Shown: one piece after another, positions 33,241 to 45,240 of the stretch
Numbering within the stretch: position 1 is the stretch's first letter
Layout: each line of letters begins with the position of its first letter
Assembly: GCA_013398615.1 (NCBI GenBank)
Contig: VZSR01000170.1
Coordinates: forward strand, 3,817,523 to 3,881,522
DNA from: Brachypodius melanocephalos
Lineage: Eukaryota; Chordata; Aves; Passeriformes; Pycnonotidae
Direction of reading: 5' to 3'
DNA: 64,000 nucleotides
Program-made: the position numbers and the translations under genes
The notes under the pieces: model-generated
The model's database searches: none
What the model was told of the DNA's origin: nothing
What the model saw: only the letters and a program-made list of their open reading frames with translations

Positions 33241-36200
33241 GGACACTGTCTATACAACCAAGTTTTCAGTTTTAACCATACCCATTGGCAGTGAAGAGGA
33301 TAACAAATTGACCCAAGTATGGATAGCAAAATCGCCAACATAGAAATAGATTCACTAAGTACTTTTGCAGGCTTGGGGTATGTCATTCATCATTTTTTAT
33401 ACTGTGGAAATACTCTGTACCTCTGCTAGCCAATACCTCCACCATGCTAACATCATGACATATGCTAACGTATGGTACCTTAGCCATTCCAGTGCTGGCA
33501 AAATCAGCAGCTCAGCAGCTCTGGCTTTTTCTTTCTCATTTGCATCTCTTTTTTACAAGAAATAGAAACCCTACCTGGAGAAAGTGGATGCATTACAGTA
33601 TTTCTCCTTTTCTTCTTTCAGGCATGGGTCACTGGAGGCAGACAGAGGTTAGACTGGGCTCATAAAAAGGCGCTGAAAATGTAGAGTGTGCATCAAGAAC
33701 TGTCTCATTTTCAACCTTTGCCCTGTTCCGAGTTAATATGAAAACTGTGAGTGAGCAATTTTTTAAAACTTGGAAAAATGGTGCCTAAGGCACCTCTAAT
33801 CAACTCACTGGCACATACCATATGAGGTACATATCATTCTGCTGAGTCCTACATGGCAAATAAGTTACGTAGAATTTTAGTACAGCAATTACCATCTGCC
33901 AATTCAAGATAATGACTAGCTAATGGCCCGTTTAAGATCCATGTGTAAGTGCATCAATGAGGAGGGTAAGTTGCAAGCTACAGGAGAAGAAGCAGCAGAA
34001 TGAAGTGTTTGCCACATGAACTACCCCTTCATGCTTCAAGGAGGGTAAAAATAGAGTGTATCTGCTACAAAGCTTCATCATCAGATAACAGCAGCATGAG
34101 AAACACAAGAAAAAGAACCACCAACAGATATAAGAACTCCTAGCCTTAAATTGAATCCAGTAGTCTGACAAATAGACTGGCTTAGGCATATCTTTGGGCA
34201 GAGAAAACATTAATAACCAAAGAAACAAACACAGGGAAAAGTGGAGACTTTTGGAGGACATGAATAATTCAGGAAAAAAGAGCAACTTGAAAACATATCA
34301 TCCTTTTCCTTTCCTCTGCTTGTCTGTCTGACCTGTCCCTTAGCTCCTCAGGTTTTAAGGCATATCTATATAATCCTTCTGGACCATAAAAGGCTCTCAC
34401 AGCAAAAGGTGATGTAGTTCCTCGGCTTATCTAGCATTACACAGCCCAGCTTTAGACCAGAGCCAGAAGTCACTGGCTATCTTTAAGCTCCATCTCTCTA
34501 GGAAAAGCTTTTCCCATGGATGCTAACTATCAGAGGAAGTAATTGTGTGTACTCTAGTGTATGTCAAGGCATTGTTAAGCTAGATCAAATCTATGGCAAG
34601 CTTCTCTCCAGCTACACAAAAGTATCACTATGTATTATGACAGAGTGATGGACAAACTTTGGCAGAAAGATTTTTTAAGGAAAAAAAAAACCAAGAAGCT
34701 ACCCTTGGTGGTGAAGGAAAACCCAAACCCAAATTACCTATAAAACCATAGCAAGGCATAATCTGCTCATATTTGCTAAGAGTGGACCACGGGAACATAA
34801 AAAGAATCACAGAGAAAACAAATGATTGCTGCATGCCTTTGCACCAGCCAAGGGAGCAGCTTTAAAAACAGTCCAACTTTCTAAAGAGTTTCACATCAGC
34901 ACATACATATATTCAGAAAAACAAGAGGTGGCAGTGAAAAACACTGTAATGTATCAGAAAACTGCAGGGTTTTCACCTAGGGGTAGATGCTGTGATAAAT
35001 TTGTTTCCATGAATCCTCTCTGTTTTTGTCTTAGAGTATGAACCAAATATGTCCACAAAATTCTATCCAAACTTTCAATCTCTGGTATTTTATGTAGGAT
35101 ATCTAAACCACAACTTTTATGTAAGTATATATAAAACACAACTCCACACTACTTAAGATTAGTAGGATGGCAACAACTGAACCTGCAGATAGCATGAAAA
35201 TTTCTACATAAGAATTCTCAGTAGAAATTTCTGAACAATTTGTGGTTGTGTGAGAAATGGTGCAAAACAGGAAAATTGAACAGAAGTAGTACAAATTATA
35301 AGAAAAATTTCAAAGTCAAAACAGTACTAAAGTATGAGGCAATCACTCACTAACAGAAGCTGAGACAAATTAGCACCTCACTCCTCAGGTTTTTATCAAA
35401 TGACTTTTCAGAATAGACCTTCTCCTTAAAGCTTATTTCATCTTGTGTTTAAGGTCTACTTTAAAACCACATATAAAACAAGCCAGCAGTCGAAATCTAC
35501 AACCCAATGCATGCCTTCCGTACTGCTCCTCTGCTGAAAACTCTCCATATAAGTAAGCATGGGAGATGGACATTTTAGAAGGGTGGAGCACAATATGATA
35601 CATTCCTCGCTCTTGCATGAAAATGATACTTGGGTCCTTTTTCTGGAAATTGCCTATCACTGCATGTCAGGCCCAGATTTGTGGTCCAAGAGAAAGCATT
35701 TCTACCTCTTCCAGATTTGCTGTTAGCAGTTCTTTGTCCATCACACATTTAAACATACTTAAAATGAAAATGAAGGTGCTACAGGATTACTCATCATATT
35801 TATGGATAACTAAATAATATTTTACATGCATTTTTTTAGTTTTACCTCCACATCATCTAGAGATTAGTATTTTCATTTTCACATAAATCTCTTTGCTATT
35901 TTAAAGAATAGCTGAAGAAAAACCTAAAGCACTGTCACATTCCCATTTCTTGATCTTTTGGTATTTAAAATTCTCTCCCCAAACCCAGCAGTATATCAAA
36001 AAAGAGTAAACATTACCAGAATAAAACATAAAGAAAGAGGATCAATTTAGGCTGCAACTGAGATCAAAACATTCAGCAGCTTCCAAAAGTGTAATAATTA
36101 CAGTAAGAAAAGATACAGAAAAATCTATTGTACAAGGGAATTTTTAGCCCCACGTGAATGACTAGAGCCAAAGGCTAAGCTGAGTAGAGCTTGGCTGCTC

Positions 36201-37307
36201 CAGCAGGGGATTCCAGGGCTAGTGTTTTTCTGGAACAAAATACTGTGAAAACACAACCATTGCAATGAGGACTTGTAATCCTGTGGATAGCTTTTGATAG
36301 TAAAGTCTCTAAGACACTTGGCCTTCTTTCCTTTTTTAATTTTTTTTATTATTTTTGTTATGTCAGGCAGTAATTTTTTGTGCTAAGATTGATATCAGGC
36401 AATACTGGCACCATTATTTCTTCAGTAGAAGAAGGAAAATCTGTAAAGCCATCTACATTCTGCTTCAGTGTAGTGTTAAGATTAGTGCTAGACAGTTGCC
36501 ACCAGCAAATTATTTATCAAAGCCAAATAATTATATAGTTAGCTTTCCTTCAAAACATATTTCACAGCTGCTATAACATGCTAATGATCTTCTGCCGTGT
36601 GTGGAGCTTCTCTGGAAGTCACACACTAAAGCTTGGGTTTGGTCTACCTTTAACCCCACTGATAAGGGAGGTTTCCAAAATTGTGTTCTAGTTCAATTAC
36701 ATTATTCATCTGGTAATACACCAGGACATCAGGGTGGATATAAAGTCATTACTCAAGCCTGCAGTTACACCTCAGTTATAACTCATTTTTTTATCACTGA
36801 TTCAAGGGAAAGATGGTAATCACTTTTCAAACCCAAGAGAGAAAGATGGAAAGTTTCCAGCCTGTACAGGTAGCTGCTTTGGGAAGACATGACTCACTAG
36901 ATGGCCAGATCTGGGTGTACTCTTGGGTTCAGGGCTCTAACAGCTGCTGGCCCTCAACCTGTCCACTGTTCTACCTCCCTCAGCCAGGAAGGCACTTTTT
37001 TGGAAGAGACATGTACAGCCCTGTCTGCTATGGAGACATCTAGACTCCAGTCCTTGAACAGCTCCTGGGATATCTTGCCCTTTTGCCAATTTTCAGAGGA
37101 ACAGACAAGATATCCTGCTTTGTTTGCTCTGTATCATTCATCCACAAGCAAAAAAGTAAGAGAAGTAGTGGTGGGTTGCATCCCTCCACACACAGACATC
37201 TCCTGTTAAGTTTGCATCTCTTCCTGACCTACCTGCCCCTCTAGCTATTTCCCATGTCATCCCAGCCGTCATTTTGCTGCAGAAGCTGAACTGAAGCCCT
37301 CCTGAAG
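33241..37307. other. Intergenic DNA
   Basis: No supported gene or repeat. The longest frame (33932-34285, minus, 117 codons, rich in Phe, Leu and Cys) looks like translated low-complexity sequence. 36.3-37.2 kb has several overlapping frames with no family match. Confidence 0.65.
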
Positions 37308-38190
37308 TCACAGAATCACAGAATGGGTCAGGAAGGGACCACAGTGGGTCATCTGGTCCCACCGCCCTGCTCAAACAGTCATCCCAGAGAACACAACACA
37401 GGATTGTGTACAGACAGTTCTTAAATATCTCCAGTGAGGGAGACTCCACATCCTCTCTGAACAATCTGTTACAGTGCTTGGTCACTGCATAGTAAAGGAT
37501 TCTCCCCCATGTTCAGGTGGAACTTCCTGCACATCAGTTTCTGCCCTTTGCTTCTTGCCCTGTTGCTCAGTACCGTGGAGTAGAGTCTGGTCCCTCCTCT
37601 GACCCCTCCCTGCAGACACTGACACACACTGATGAGGGCCCTGCTCACTCATCTCTTCTACAGGCTGAACAGGACCAGCTCTAAACTTTTCTTCATTGAA
37701 TGCTTCAGTCCCTTTGTTATCTTCATGGCCTTCTGCTGGACATGCTCCACAAGCTCCACGTCCCTCTTGCACTGGAGGAGCCCAGAACCAGACACAGCTC
37801 TCCAGATATGCATCACTGGGGCTGAGCAGAGGGGCAGGATCACCTCCCTTGATCTGCTGGCACTGCTCATTCTAATGCACCCCAGGACACCATCAAGGGC
37901 ACTGCCAGCTCACAGACAGCTTGCTATCCACCAGGTCCCTCAGGTCCCTCTCTGCTCTCCAGCAGGTCACTCCCAGCCTGTGCTGGTGCAGTGGGTTATT
38001 CTTCCCCAGGTGCAGGACCCTGCACTTGGTCTTTGTGACCATTTCAGATGGTTCTTCTCTGTCCATCTCTCCAGCCTATCAAGGTCCTTCTGAACAGCCC
38101 TCTTGAGTACTGATCACTCCTCACAGATTTGTGCCATCAGTGGGGTTACTGAGGAGGCATCCAAGCCATTGATGAGTAAGTTACTACGGA
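37308..38190 (-). mobile_element. CR1 LINE, 0.9-kb 3' part with broken ORF2
   Basis: This is the longest CR1 copy in the window. It starts with the reverse-read 3' end 'tcacagaatcacagaatggg' and continues through 'catcctctctgaacaatctg', 'ctacaggctgaacaggacca', 'gaggggcaggatcacctccc' and 'caggtgcaggaccctgcact'. On the minus strand, around 37400-37485, the frame reads HCNRLFREDVESPSLEIFKN, the C-terminal motif of the CR1 reverse-transcriptase ORF2 (family form: HWNRLPREVVESPSLEIFK). The ORF is broken by stops and frame changes, so it cannot be active. Several open frames on both strands here (37632-38093 and others) are shadows of this element. The 5' limit, near 38190, is approximate. Confidence 0.94.
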
Positions 38191-38287
38191 GTCCAGGATC
38201 TGTTCTCTACTACTCTCCTTCCTCCACCTTTTCAGGATATTGAAACCTACTGTTTTATGGACCCCACAGCCATTGTCCAGATAACTG

Positions 38288-38425
38288 TGGATGCCTTAAC
38301 ACTGGAAGTGTTTCAAAATCAGGTTGTATGGGGTTTTGAGCAACCTGTGGAAAGTGTCCCTGCCCATGGTAGGGGTATTGGAACAATGTGATCTTCAAGA
38401 TCCCTTTGAATCCAAACCTGCCTGC
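38288..38425 (+). mobile_element. CR1 retrotransposon 3' fragment
   Basis: 'actggaagtgtttcaaaatc', 'aggttgtatggggttttgag', 'caacctgtgg', 'tgtccctgcccatggtagg' and 'gatcttcaagatccctttga' follow the CR1 3' end. It lies about 100 bp from the larger CR1 and in the opposite orientation, so it is a separate insertion. Confidence 0.9.
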
Positions 38426-38628
38426 TTACCACATTCCAAAGCCATGTCTTCCGGGTTAACAAGGAGCAGATCTATCCGTGCATTGCCCTAGCTGCTCGTT
38501 CCAGTGCTTGGAGCAAGAGGTTGTTCCTGATGCCCTCCAGAAATCTTCTGGACTGTTTGTGTCCTGCCATCATGAAAGAAGATCTCAGGGTGGGTTAATA
38601 AGCTTGCTGGCAAATCTGTGTGATTTAA

Positions 38629-38708
38629 GAGTGAAAAGAGCAGTGTTAGGTTAATGGTTGAACTCCATGATCCTAAAGTCCTTTCCAACCTAAATGATTC
38701 CATGATTC
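38629..38708 (+). mobile_element. CR1 retrotransposon 3' fragment
   Basis: 'gtgttaggttaatggttgaa', 'ctccatgatcctaaagtcct', 'ttccaacctaaatgattcca' and 'tgattct' form a CR1 3' end with the terminal repeat. It is the third CR1 copy within 1.4 kb. The 200 bases between it and the previous copy may be a further degraded part, but I cannot align them. Confidence 0.88.
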
Positions 38709-41451
38709 TTCCAAAGAAACCATAAATTCAGAATCCAGTTGGGATAAGTAAAGATCAGGTAGCAACTTTATAAAATTAACTGTGTCAGTGACAGTGCCAC
38801 AATTAAATTTCTACTCAGCTAATGATCACCAGCCCCTGCAGGCCCCCTGCTCCCCTATCTCCCTGCCTCTCTCCTTCCCTCCATTCCTCCCTCCTGTCTC
38901 CATTCCCTCTGTGAAACTTGTCAATGCAATCATACACTCTTGAGAGACTATTGCATTTTAAGAGTGGCCAAAGCTGACTTCCCACAAGCTCAGTCTTTCC
39001 ATGTGCTGTGGACACTCAGTAAGTTACAAAAAGGACACCAATAGGACGTGTTTCTCTCAGAAGGCTTAAACCATAAACACTTGAAGGAACCACTTTATCT
39101 TCAGACTGTCCTGTGGACAACTGTTCTTCTACATTCAAAGTTTTCAATACAAGAAGCAAAATTACAAGTAAGATAACTTACATCAATTTTTACTGTATAT
39201 ATTTCTTAATATTGCCTGACTTACCCTACAAATAGCCTTTCTTGGACTTCAGAAGAGCTCATGAGCTCCTAACACATATCAGATCCAGTAGGCTTCACAA
39301 ATTATTCCTATTTCCACACCTCCTCCTATCTACCAACTAAACATCACCACATACGTGCTGAAGAAAGACACACTAAAGTCAAAAAGTTTAATTATGGCAC
39401 ACAAAATCCAGTCTCACTGATACTCTGTTGTTCTGCAGCTGCTTTCTTTTACTGCTGGTTTCTTTGTATTATATCTGTTTTGGTCTACACAAGAAACAGA
39501 AGTCCTTTCCTACATCAAATTTATTAATCAAACAAATCATAGAAATCTGTGTGGGCATAGCACCTCCCAATCTGCAAGCAGACTTAGGCAAGAAGTCAGA
39601 ATTTATAAATCTGGTGGCAAAATTTACAGCAGCACTTAAAAAAATAGAGTTTAATTAAAATGAGATATACTAGGGCAGATTTTTTTCCCCCCTTATTATA
39701 GTTTCATGGTCAGGCTGCTGTGGTAATTGAGGATTCATCTTCTTCTTATGACCTTCATAATTTTCTTTGTTTATTGTTCAAACTGAGTTTTGTTTCCATC
39801 CTCCGGTTTGTTTTACAGATTGTGATCTTTTTAGCAGCCTGGAGAGCTTTGTTTAATTCTTCTACATGTTGGGACCAAAGAAGAGGACTACTTCAAAAGA
39901 AAAACTAGGAGTACAAAGAAGGTTCAGGATGCAAGGGTTGGGAGGGGTGGAAGCAGCACAACAATAATAATCAGCATTAAACACAAATTTCATCAGCAAG
40001 GAGAGTCATTGAGGTATTATTCCAAAGAGGCTTCTCTTACCCCAGTAGTTCTGCCTTTCCTTACTTGGTCAGGAGGAAAGTTTCTAATTTTATTTTCACA
40101 AGGCACTTGTGAAATTTCCTGTTTAATAACTTTCCTGTTTAATAACTTTAGGTCAAACTGTACCTAACAGGAATCCTCACATTACAAATTTGTCTAAAAC
40201 CAGAAATTATTTATGCCACAGGCTCCCCTCTTTCCCTCATTTTCACTGAAAAATTTCACCCAGTTTACAGAGTGTTACGAGACTAAATGCTTATGTGCAA
40301 AGACAAAAAATTATGTCGTAAGCAGGGAAGCAATAGATTTGCAGGTTTTATTTGACTATGATACAACTAATTCGAAAACCAGCAAAAAGTTACACATTAT
40401 TTCTCTGAAAATTAAATGAAGCTATTTGCTTTGACTGCACAAAGGCACAAATGGGGCATGTTGGCCATGCACTTAAACCCCTCAGTGGCAGGCAGTTGTT
40501 CTTGGCCGGTACTTAACTACCATATACTTAAAAATGTATAATTGTATACAATCATATATTGTATTCAAAGTACTCCATAACTATCATATAAGGTGACTTA
40601 TGTCCTTTTTTCTGTACCATAGCTTTTGCATTTTTATCAGCCGTACCACCTGTCATTTTTAAGGCAGATTTGATATAACATGGAACCAAAAGAGGAACTC
40701 ATTTAAACAACTTCTCAAAACATTGCTGTGATGCTTTTGTACTTGTTCACTTACACTTTTCCTAAGAAAAGCCACAGAACAATTTAAAGAGCACATTGTC
40801 CCTCTTTATGAATTGAAAACCAATACATGAATATCTTCTATTTATTACAGAAATTACGAGCTCTGATTTTGAAGTGGGCTACAGTTAAAATGTGCAACTG
40901 AGGTGCTCTTCCCTTAAAATGGTGGTAGCCAAATTTGGCCTTGCTGACGTTTTAAAACTTTTTTGAAAGTGCAAGCAGACATAAAACACTATTCTGTCAG
41001 TAAGGGAATATCAGAACGTGTTGTACTAAGGATCCTAGTAAGGCAGAAGGGCCAAAAGATCACAGTTAAATTCTCACTGTTTTTAGAGAAATTAATGTGC
41101 CTCGACACTGGTGTCTCATCTATTTGCAATGTTTACAGGTATCTTCCTGCTTCAGCTGGATGTTCCAGCTGGGTGTGGGTATCCCAGAGTTCCTATAAAA
41201 CATCTGCCAACCATACAGAGGTTTTTTACGCAGGCTGTCCCATCCCGCTGCAAAAGGGGGAGTTGGGGAGGATTCTGTTTGGATAGATTTCTTGGACGAA
41301 AATAAAGCACCAACAGGGCAATATTTTATCTGAGAACTGTTTATCGATAAAGAAGGGCAAGTGCTCCTACTGAAGGGGGATAGAAAAGAGAACTGAGAGG
41401 AAAAAAGACAGATGGAGAGAGAAACGGAAGACAGGGACAGATCCTTACCAC
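38709..41451. other. Intergenic DNA
   Basis: No supported gene. It includes a CT-rich stretch at 38835-38915 and a perfect 2 x 16-bp tandem repeat at 40115-40146. A purine-rich segment lies at 41370-41440 directly beside the LTR that follows. The frame at 41120-41536 runs through this segment into the LTR and has no recognisable retroviral motif. Confidence 0.65.
40115..40146 (+). repeat. Perfect 2 x 16-bp tandem duplication
   Basis: The unit tttcctgtttaataac occurs twice without a mismatch or spacer, which suggests a recent replication slip. Confidence 0.95.
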
Positions 41452-41862
41452 TGTGAGAAATGACACTCACTTTTGAAAATTTCAAAAGTTTATTAAAAAT
41501 CTTAACAAAATACAACAAAGGACTGAAAAAGGACAAAGAGCAGCGCTGGGAGCAGGTAACTAAACCGCCATGTGCTCACCCACAAAATGGCTGCTCTGCC
41601 TTTTATACCGCTGGGGGTGCATAAGGTAACCCTGGCCCCTCCCAAAGTCTGTCAATCAACTCTTCTTTTCTGCTCATTGGTGGAGACTGCTTTATTGCAA
41701 CTTGATTGGGGGTCAGGTGTTACCGTGCCACGCCCCCTGGTAACAAGCCTTCCCTCCTCCCCTCTCTCCACATGTCTCAGATACCGATGTCGCCCCTCGG
41801 CAACCCTACAGGGGAAAAGGGGCCTATGGGGAGAAGAGAGGACGTCCAAATAACAAACCACA
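41452..41862 (-). mobile_element. LTR of an endogenous retrovirus (solo, 411 bp)
   Basis: The ends form a short inverted repeat (TGTGAG at left, CCACA at right; TG...CA). On the minus strand the order is that of an LTR. Two CCAAT boxes (near 41676 and 41703) come first, then a TATAAAA box (plus 41601-41607), then an AATAAA signal 107 bp later (plus 41489-41494), and the CA end. The segment is GC-richer and carries more CpG than its surroundings, as young ERV promoters do. I cannot find a clear target duplication: left flank ttaccac, right flank atgacc. No primer-binding site or polypurine tract adjoins it in the right place, so it is probably solo, or one end has been rearranged. The family is not identified. 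Frames on both strands here are not genes. Confidence 0.8.
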
Positions 41863-44800
41863 ATGACCTAACTATACATCAATAAACCTTCTCTTAGCAT
41901 ACACATAATACTCTTCCCTTAATTGCAAGAGTCAACCTTCGTGTTGGCCATCTATAACAGAAGTGAGACTGCCCTTTAGGCGGAGTGGGTTTGTTTCTCA
42001 AATTTACGTGTCTAACGGGCAAGACTGGGACAGGTCTCGTTGCAAAGTGCTTCAGAGCAAGGCATAATTTAAAGAATCAAATTGCAACTTCCAAGGCCGT
42101 GGTCCAACTGTGTCTCAGCCCCAACAAAAGAGAATCCAGGCACCTGGACTAGACAGCAGTTGTGGCATGTTCCCCCAGGCATCTGGAAAGGGGATCCATG
42201 ACTCCAAGGCACACTGGAGAGTTCCTCTGCAAGTTACCTACATGCCACTGCTTATAACATTCAAAGTTAATTTCCTGCTCAAAATTAACACTGGCTCCTG
42301 CGTGCAGAAGAAATAAGAAGAAAGAAAGATTGTAATTTAGAAAACAGAATTATTTTCTCTAACTACTGGAGTTTCAGGAGGCTCTGGCAGAAATTACCAG
42401 CAAAGACACTTGCGTTGAATTACAAAAAGCATCAGTGAAATAGAATTGTTAAGCTTCCAAAACTGCTTTCATTCCATCTACACCAAAAAAAATCACACAA
42501 TGCTCAACACTTCTAATTTTCAATCACAGCTAGCCAATAAATTCACAGATTATTTAAATTATAATGATGCCATTTAAAATAACTGCTTCAGTAGTGGTTT
42601 TTTGTTTTTTTTTTCAATTTGCATTTGTGAGTATGTACATAAGGTCTTCTTTATGCATGCAAGAGCTTGGGCGAAGTTTGCATGATAATTTGCAAAGTTT
42701 CCTCTGCCTGTATTGACTCCTCCTTCAGCACAGACCCTTCTTTCAGTCTTTTCTTTCTAATCATTACCCTTGGGACTACATTTTTATAAGTAGCTCCCTT
42801 CAGAAGCCAGCCTGAACAGTTAGAGACAGGATACTGCCAGAAAACTAGCCAGTAATACAAGGTAATTAAATTGGCACTCAGGGTGCTTTGCATTTAAATC
42901 TAACTGGCAAACTGAAAACACAAAGGTCAGGGGATGTGGATCCAACAGTGTCTGTATAAATCCCAGATAGATCCAGCACCAATGTGAAAATATGCCACAT
43001 GAACAGAAATGCATAGAAAACAGCTAAAGAAGCTGTGCTTCATCTCTGGATTCATCACTTAGGAAACCACACTGAGTTAGACTGACCACTGTTTCAATGC
43101 TGTGAAACATTTCAACACCTGAAACAGGTTGATGTGGAACAAATAAAAACATCTTCACTTCCATCCTGCCTGAAAACTCCCTGTGTTTTCACATGGGTGA
43201 GCTGAAGCCATTTGCCCAGAATTTCTACTCCCAGGCCCAAGGAGGTGGCAAAAGTTCTGGTCTTGGTGGCTGTAAAAAACTCAAGACACACTTCTGTCTC
43301 GGTATGAATCAAACTGAAAGACTTGCTTTGTAGCTATCCCAGGCACTGTATCCCTGCTGAGCTCTGAAAGGATTATTCTGAAGGCAAAATGCTGGTTTTT
43401 ACTCATATCTATTTGAACAACAGCCAAAAAAGTAACCCTAGAAAAGACAGCCATGTCCCTCCACAAAAGGAGGTAAATTGTTTTAGTGGGAAAAAAACCA
43501 AACAGCATTAGGATATGGAAATATGTGGAACCAATACACAGACAACAAAAATCTGAGCACATGGAACTCAAATTCTGCTCCTTAAAGAGCTCCTGTTCTG
43601 TTTATATGAGGGCACAATACTAAGGACAAAATTATTTATAACATATAATAAAAGCACAATTCAGGTCCTTCTAAAAGCTTAGTGATATTGATCTTAGGCT
43701 CTCCATACAAGACAATATCTGTTGCTTTCCTACAACGTTATTCTTTTCCTTCTCTATCAGATCTACTGCCAAATAACTCAGTTCCTCCTTTTATTCTCAC
43801 TTTTCAAACACTCTCAGCACTTCAGTTACACCAAGATCTCCAGATTTCATTGGAAAGATGAGCAGACATCAAAAGTCTGAGGGCATTTACAAGAGTCAAG
43901 AAATAACACTGTCTTCCTTTAGACCAGCTCAATATTAAGCTCCAAATATTTATTGCTACTTCTAGTGATCACATGCCAGAGCTTTCGATAGGTCATTAAA
44001 ATGAAGTATTTACTGGAAAGTGGCAGCAGTAAATGAGTGAAAATATGTCCAAAGAGAACATTCAATGTTCATAACCCATCTCCTATCTAGGGATTGCTAG
44101 AAGAGCAAATCCCTTTTTCCATCTAAGAAAAAGACTCACTAAAGACTCCAAACAAAGCTCAGGGGAAGCATTAGGAAAGGAACATCATCCAACTGAGCCA
44201 GGATAATCCTGCAATTATTATTCTAATCTGGAATTCCCAGCAGGTTGACAGCTGTCTTTCAAGAGACACTGTTGAATCTGCTTCTGACAGAGAAAAAAAA
44301 CCCCAGACCTCAACAAGCTGTGCTTACATGCAATGACACAAGAAAATTTTCAGCTGTCATCCCCAAATATTTCTCCAGAGAAAGCTTTTGTGGTTACATT
44401 TCTCTGATCCCTTCTTGGATCAAGCAGGGGTTTGTGCTGGCTCAGTGGATTGGTTATGGGCTCCTTTGTTTCTCCTGTATCGTGGACTAGCCCTGTTTGG
44501 AATTCTGATGCAAACCACGTCACTGTGCCAAAGCTCAACATTTCAGGGATCTGCCTTTAGCCATAATTATATGCTCACCTTTGTGCTCTCCACTTTCAAG
44601 GGTGGCAGCTGCTATAAATTACCACAGGTAGGAAAAAAGCCAAGTCACAAAACAACAGCAGCATTCCTGAAGGGGCATTGAACAAGATACAAGCTTGCCC
44701 ACTGATATTTTTTTCCCATATAATCCACACCAGGAGGTAAAAAGAGTGGCTGGCTATCAGGATAGCATACAGGGAAAAGGTTACCATGAATAATGCAAGA

Positions 44801-45099
44801 GAAGAGCAGTGTGTGGACAAGTAATGTGGGAAAAACACACCAAGATGGCCAGGAGGATACAGGGGTCATGCAATGATGATAGTCAGAGAAATTATTTTCT
44901 AAAAAAAAATGCAATTTTGTTAACTAAGCATCTTTCTGAGTGGTCAGTAACTTCTGCTCCCTATATATTTCCTTAAGAGGTAGATCTACACAGATCTGCT
45001 GTTGTTGCAGAGCAGATGAAGGCCAAGAACAGCCTCATCTACCACCCCAGCACACAGCTGTGAGTATTAAGCCTGCACCTGGACTAGGATGAAACACAC
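41863..45099. other. Intergenic DNA
   Basis: No supported gene. The 240 bases right of the LTR hold CpG-bearing sequence of unknown origin. A minus-strand frame at 44596-44838 has weak likeness to the C-terminal part of xCT and is discussed as a finding, not called as a gene. Confidence 0.65.
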
Positions 45100-45240
45100 C
45101 ATAGAATCCTAGAATGGTTCAAGTTGGAAGAGGACTTTGAAGGCCACCTCTTTCCACCCCCCCCCGCCATGGGCAGGGACACCTTCAGCTAGACCAGGTT
45201 GCTCCCATCCAACCTGGACTTGAACATCCAGATCCCATCT
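45100..45240 (-). mobile_element. CR1 retrotransposon 3' fragment
   Basis: 'catagaatcctagaatggtt', 'caagttggaagaggactttg', a C-run, 'gccatgggcagggacacctt', 'agctagaccaggttgctccc' and 'atccaacctgg' are the reverse reading of the CR1 3' end. It is about 140 bp with little divergence. Confidence 0.95.

Noticed and set aside
33932..34285. 117-codon minus-strand frame rich in Phe, Leu and Cys
   Set aside because: It looks like a membrane protein only because the sequence is pyrimidine-biased on that strand; there are no splice-supported neighbours and no family resemblance.
37482..38106. Several long open frames on both strands at 37.5-38.1 kb
   Set aside because: They all lie inside the CR1 element. 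Only the minus-strand piece near 37400-37485 carries a recognisable CR1 ORF2 motif, and it is broken.
41120..41861. Open frames at 41120-41536, 41572-41853 and 41652-41861 as possible retroviral genes
   Set aside because: They lie in or beside the LTR, which is non-coding, and show no gag, protease, polymerase or envelope motif.
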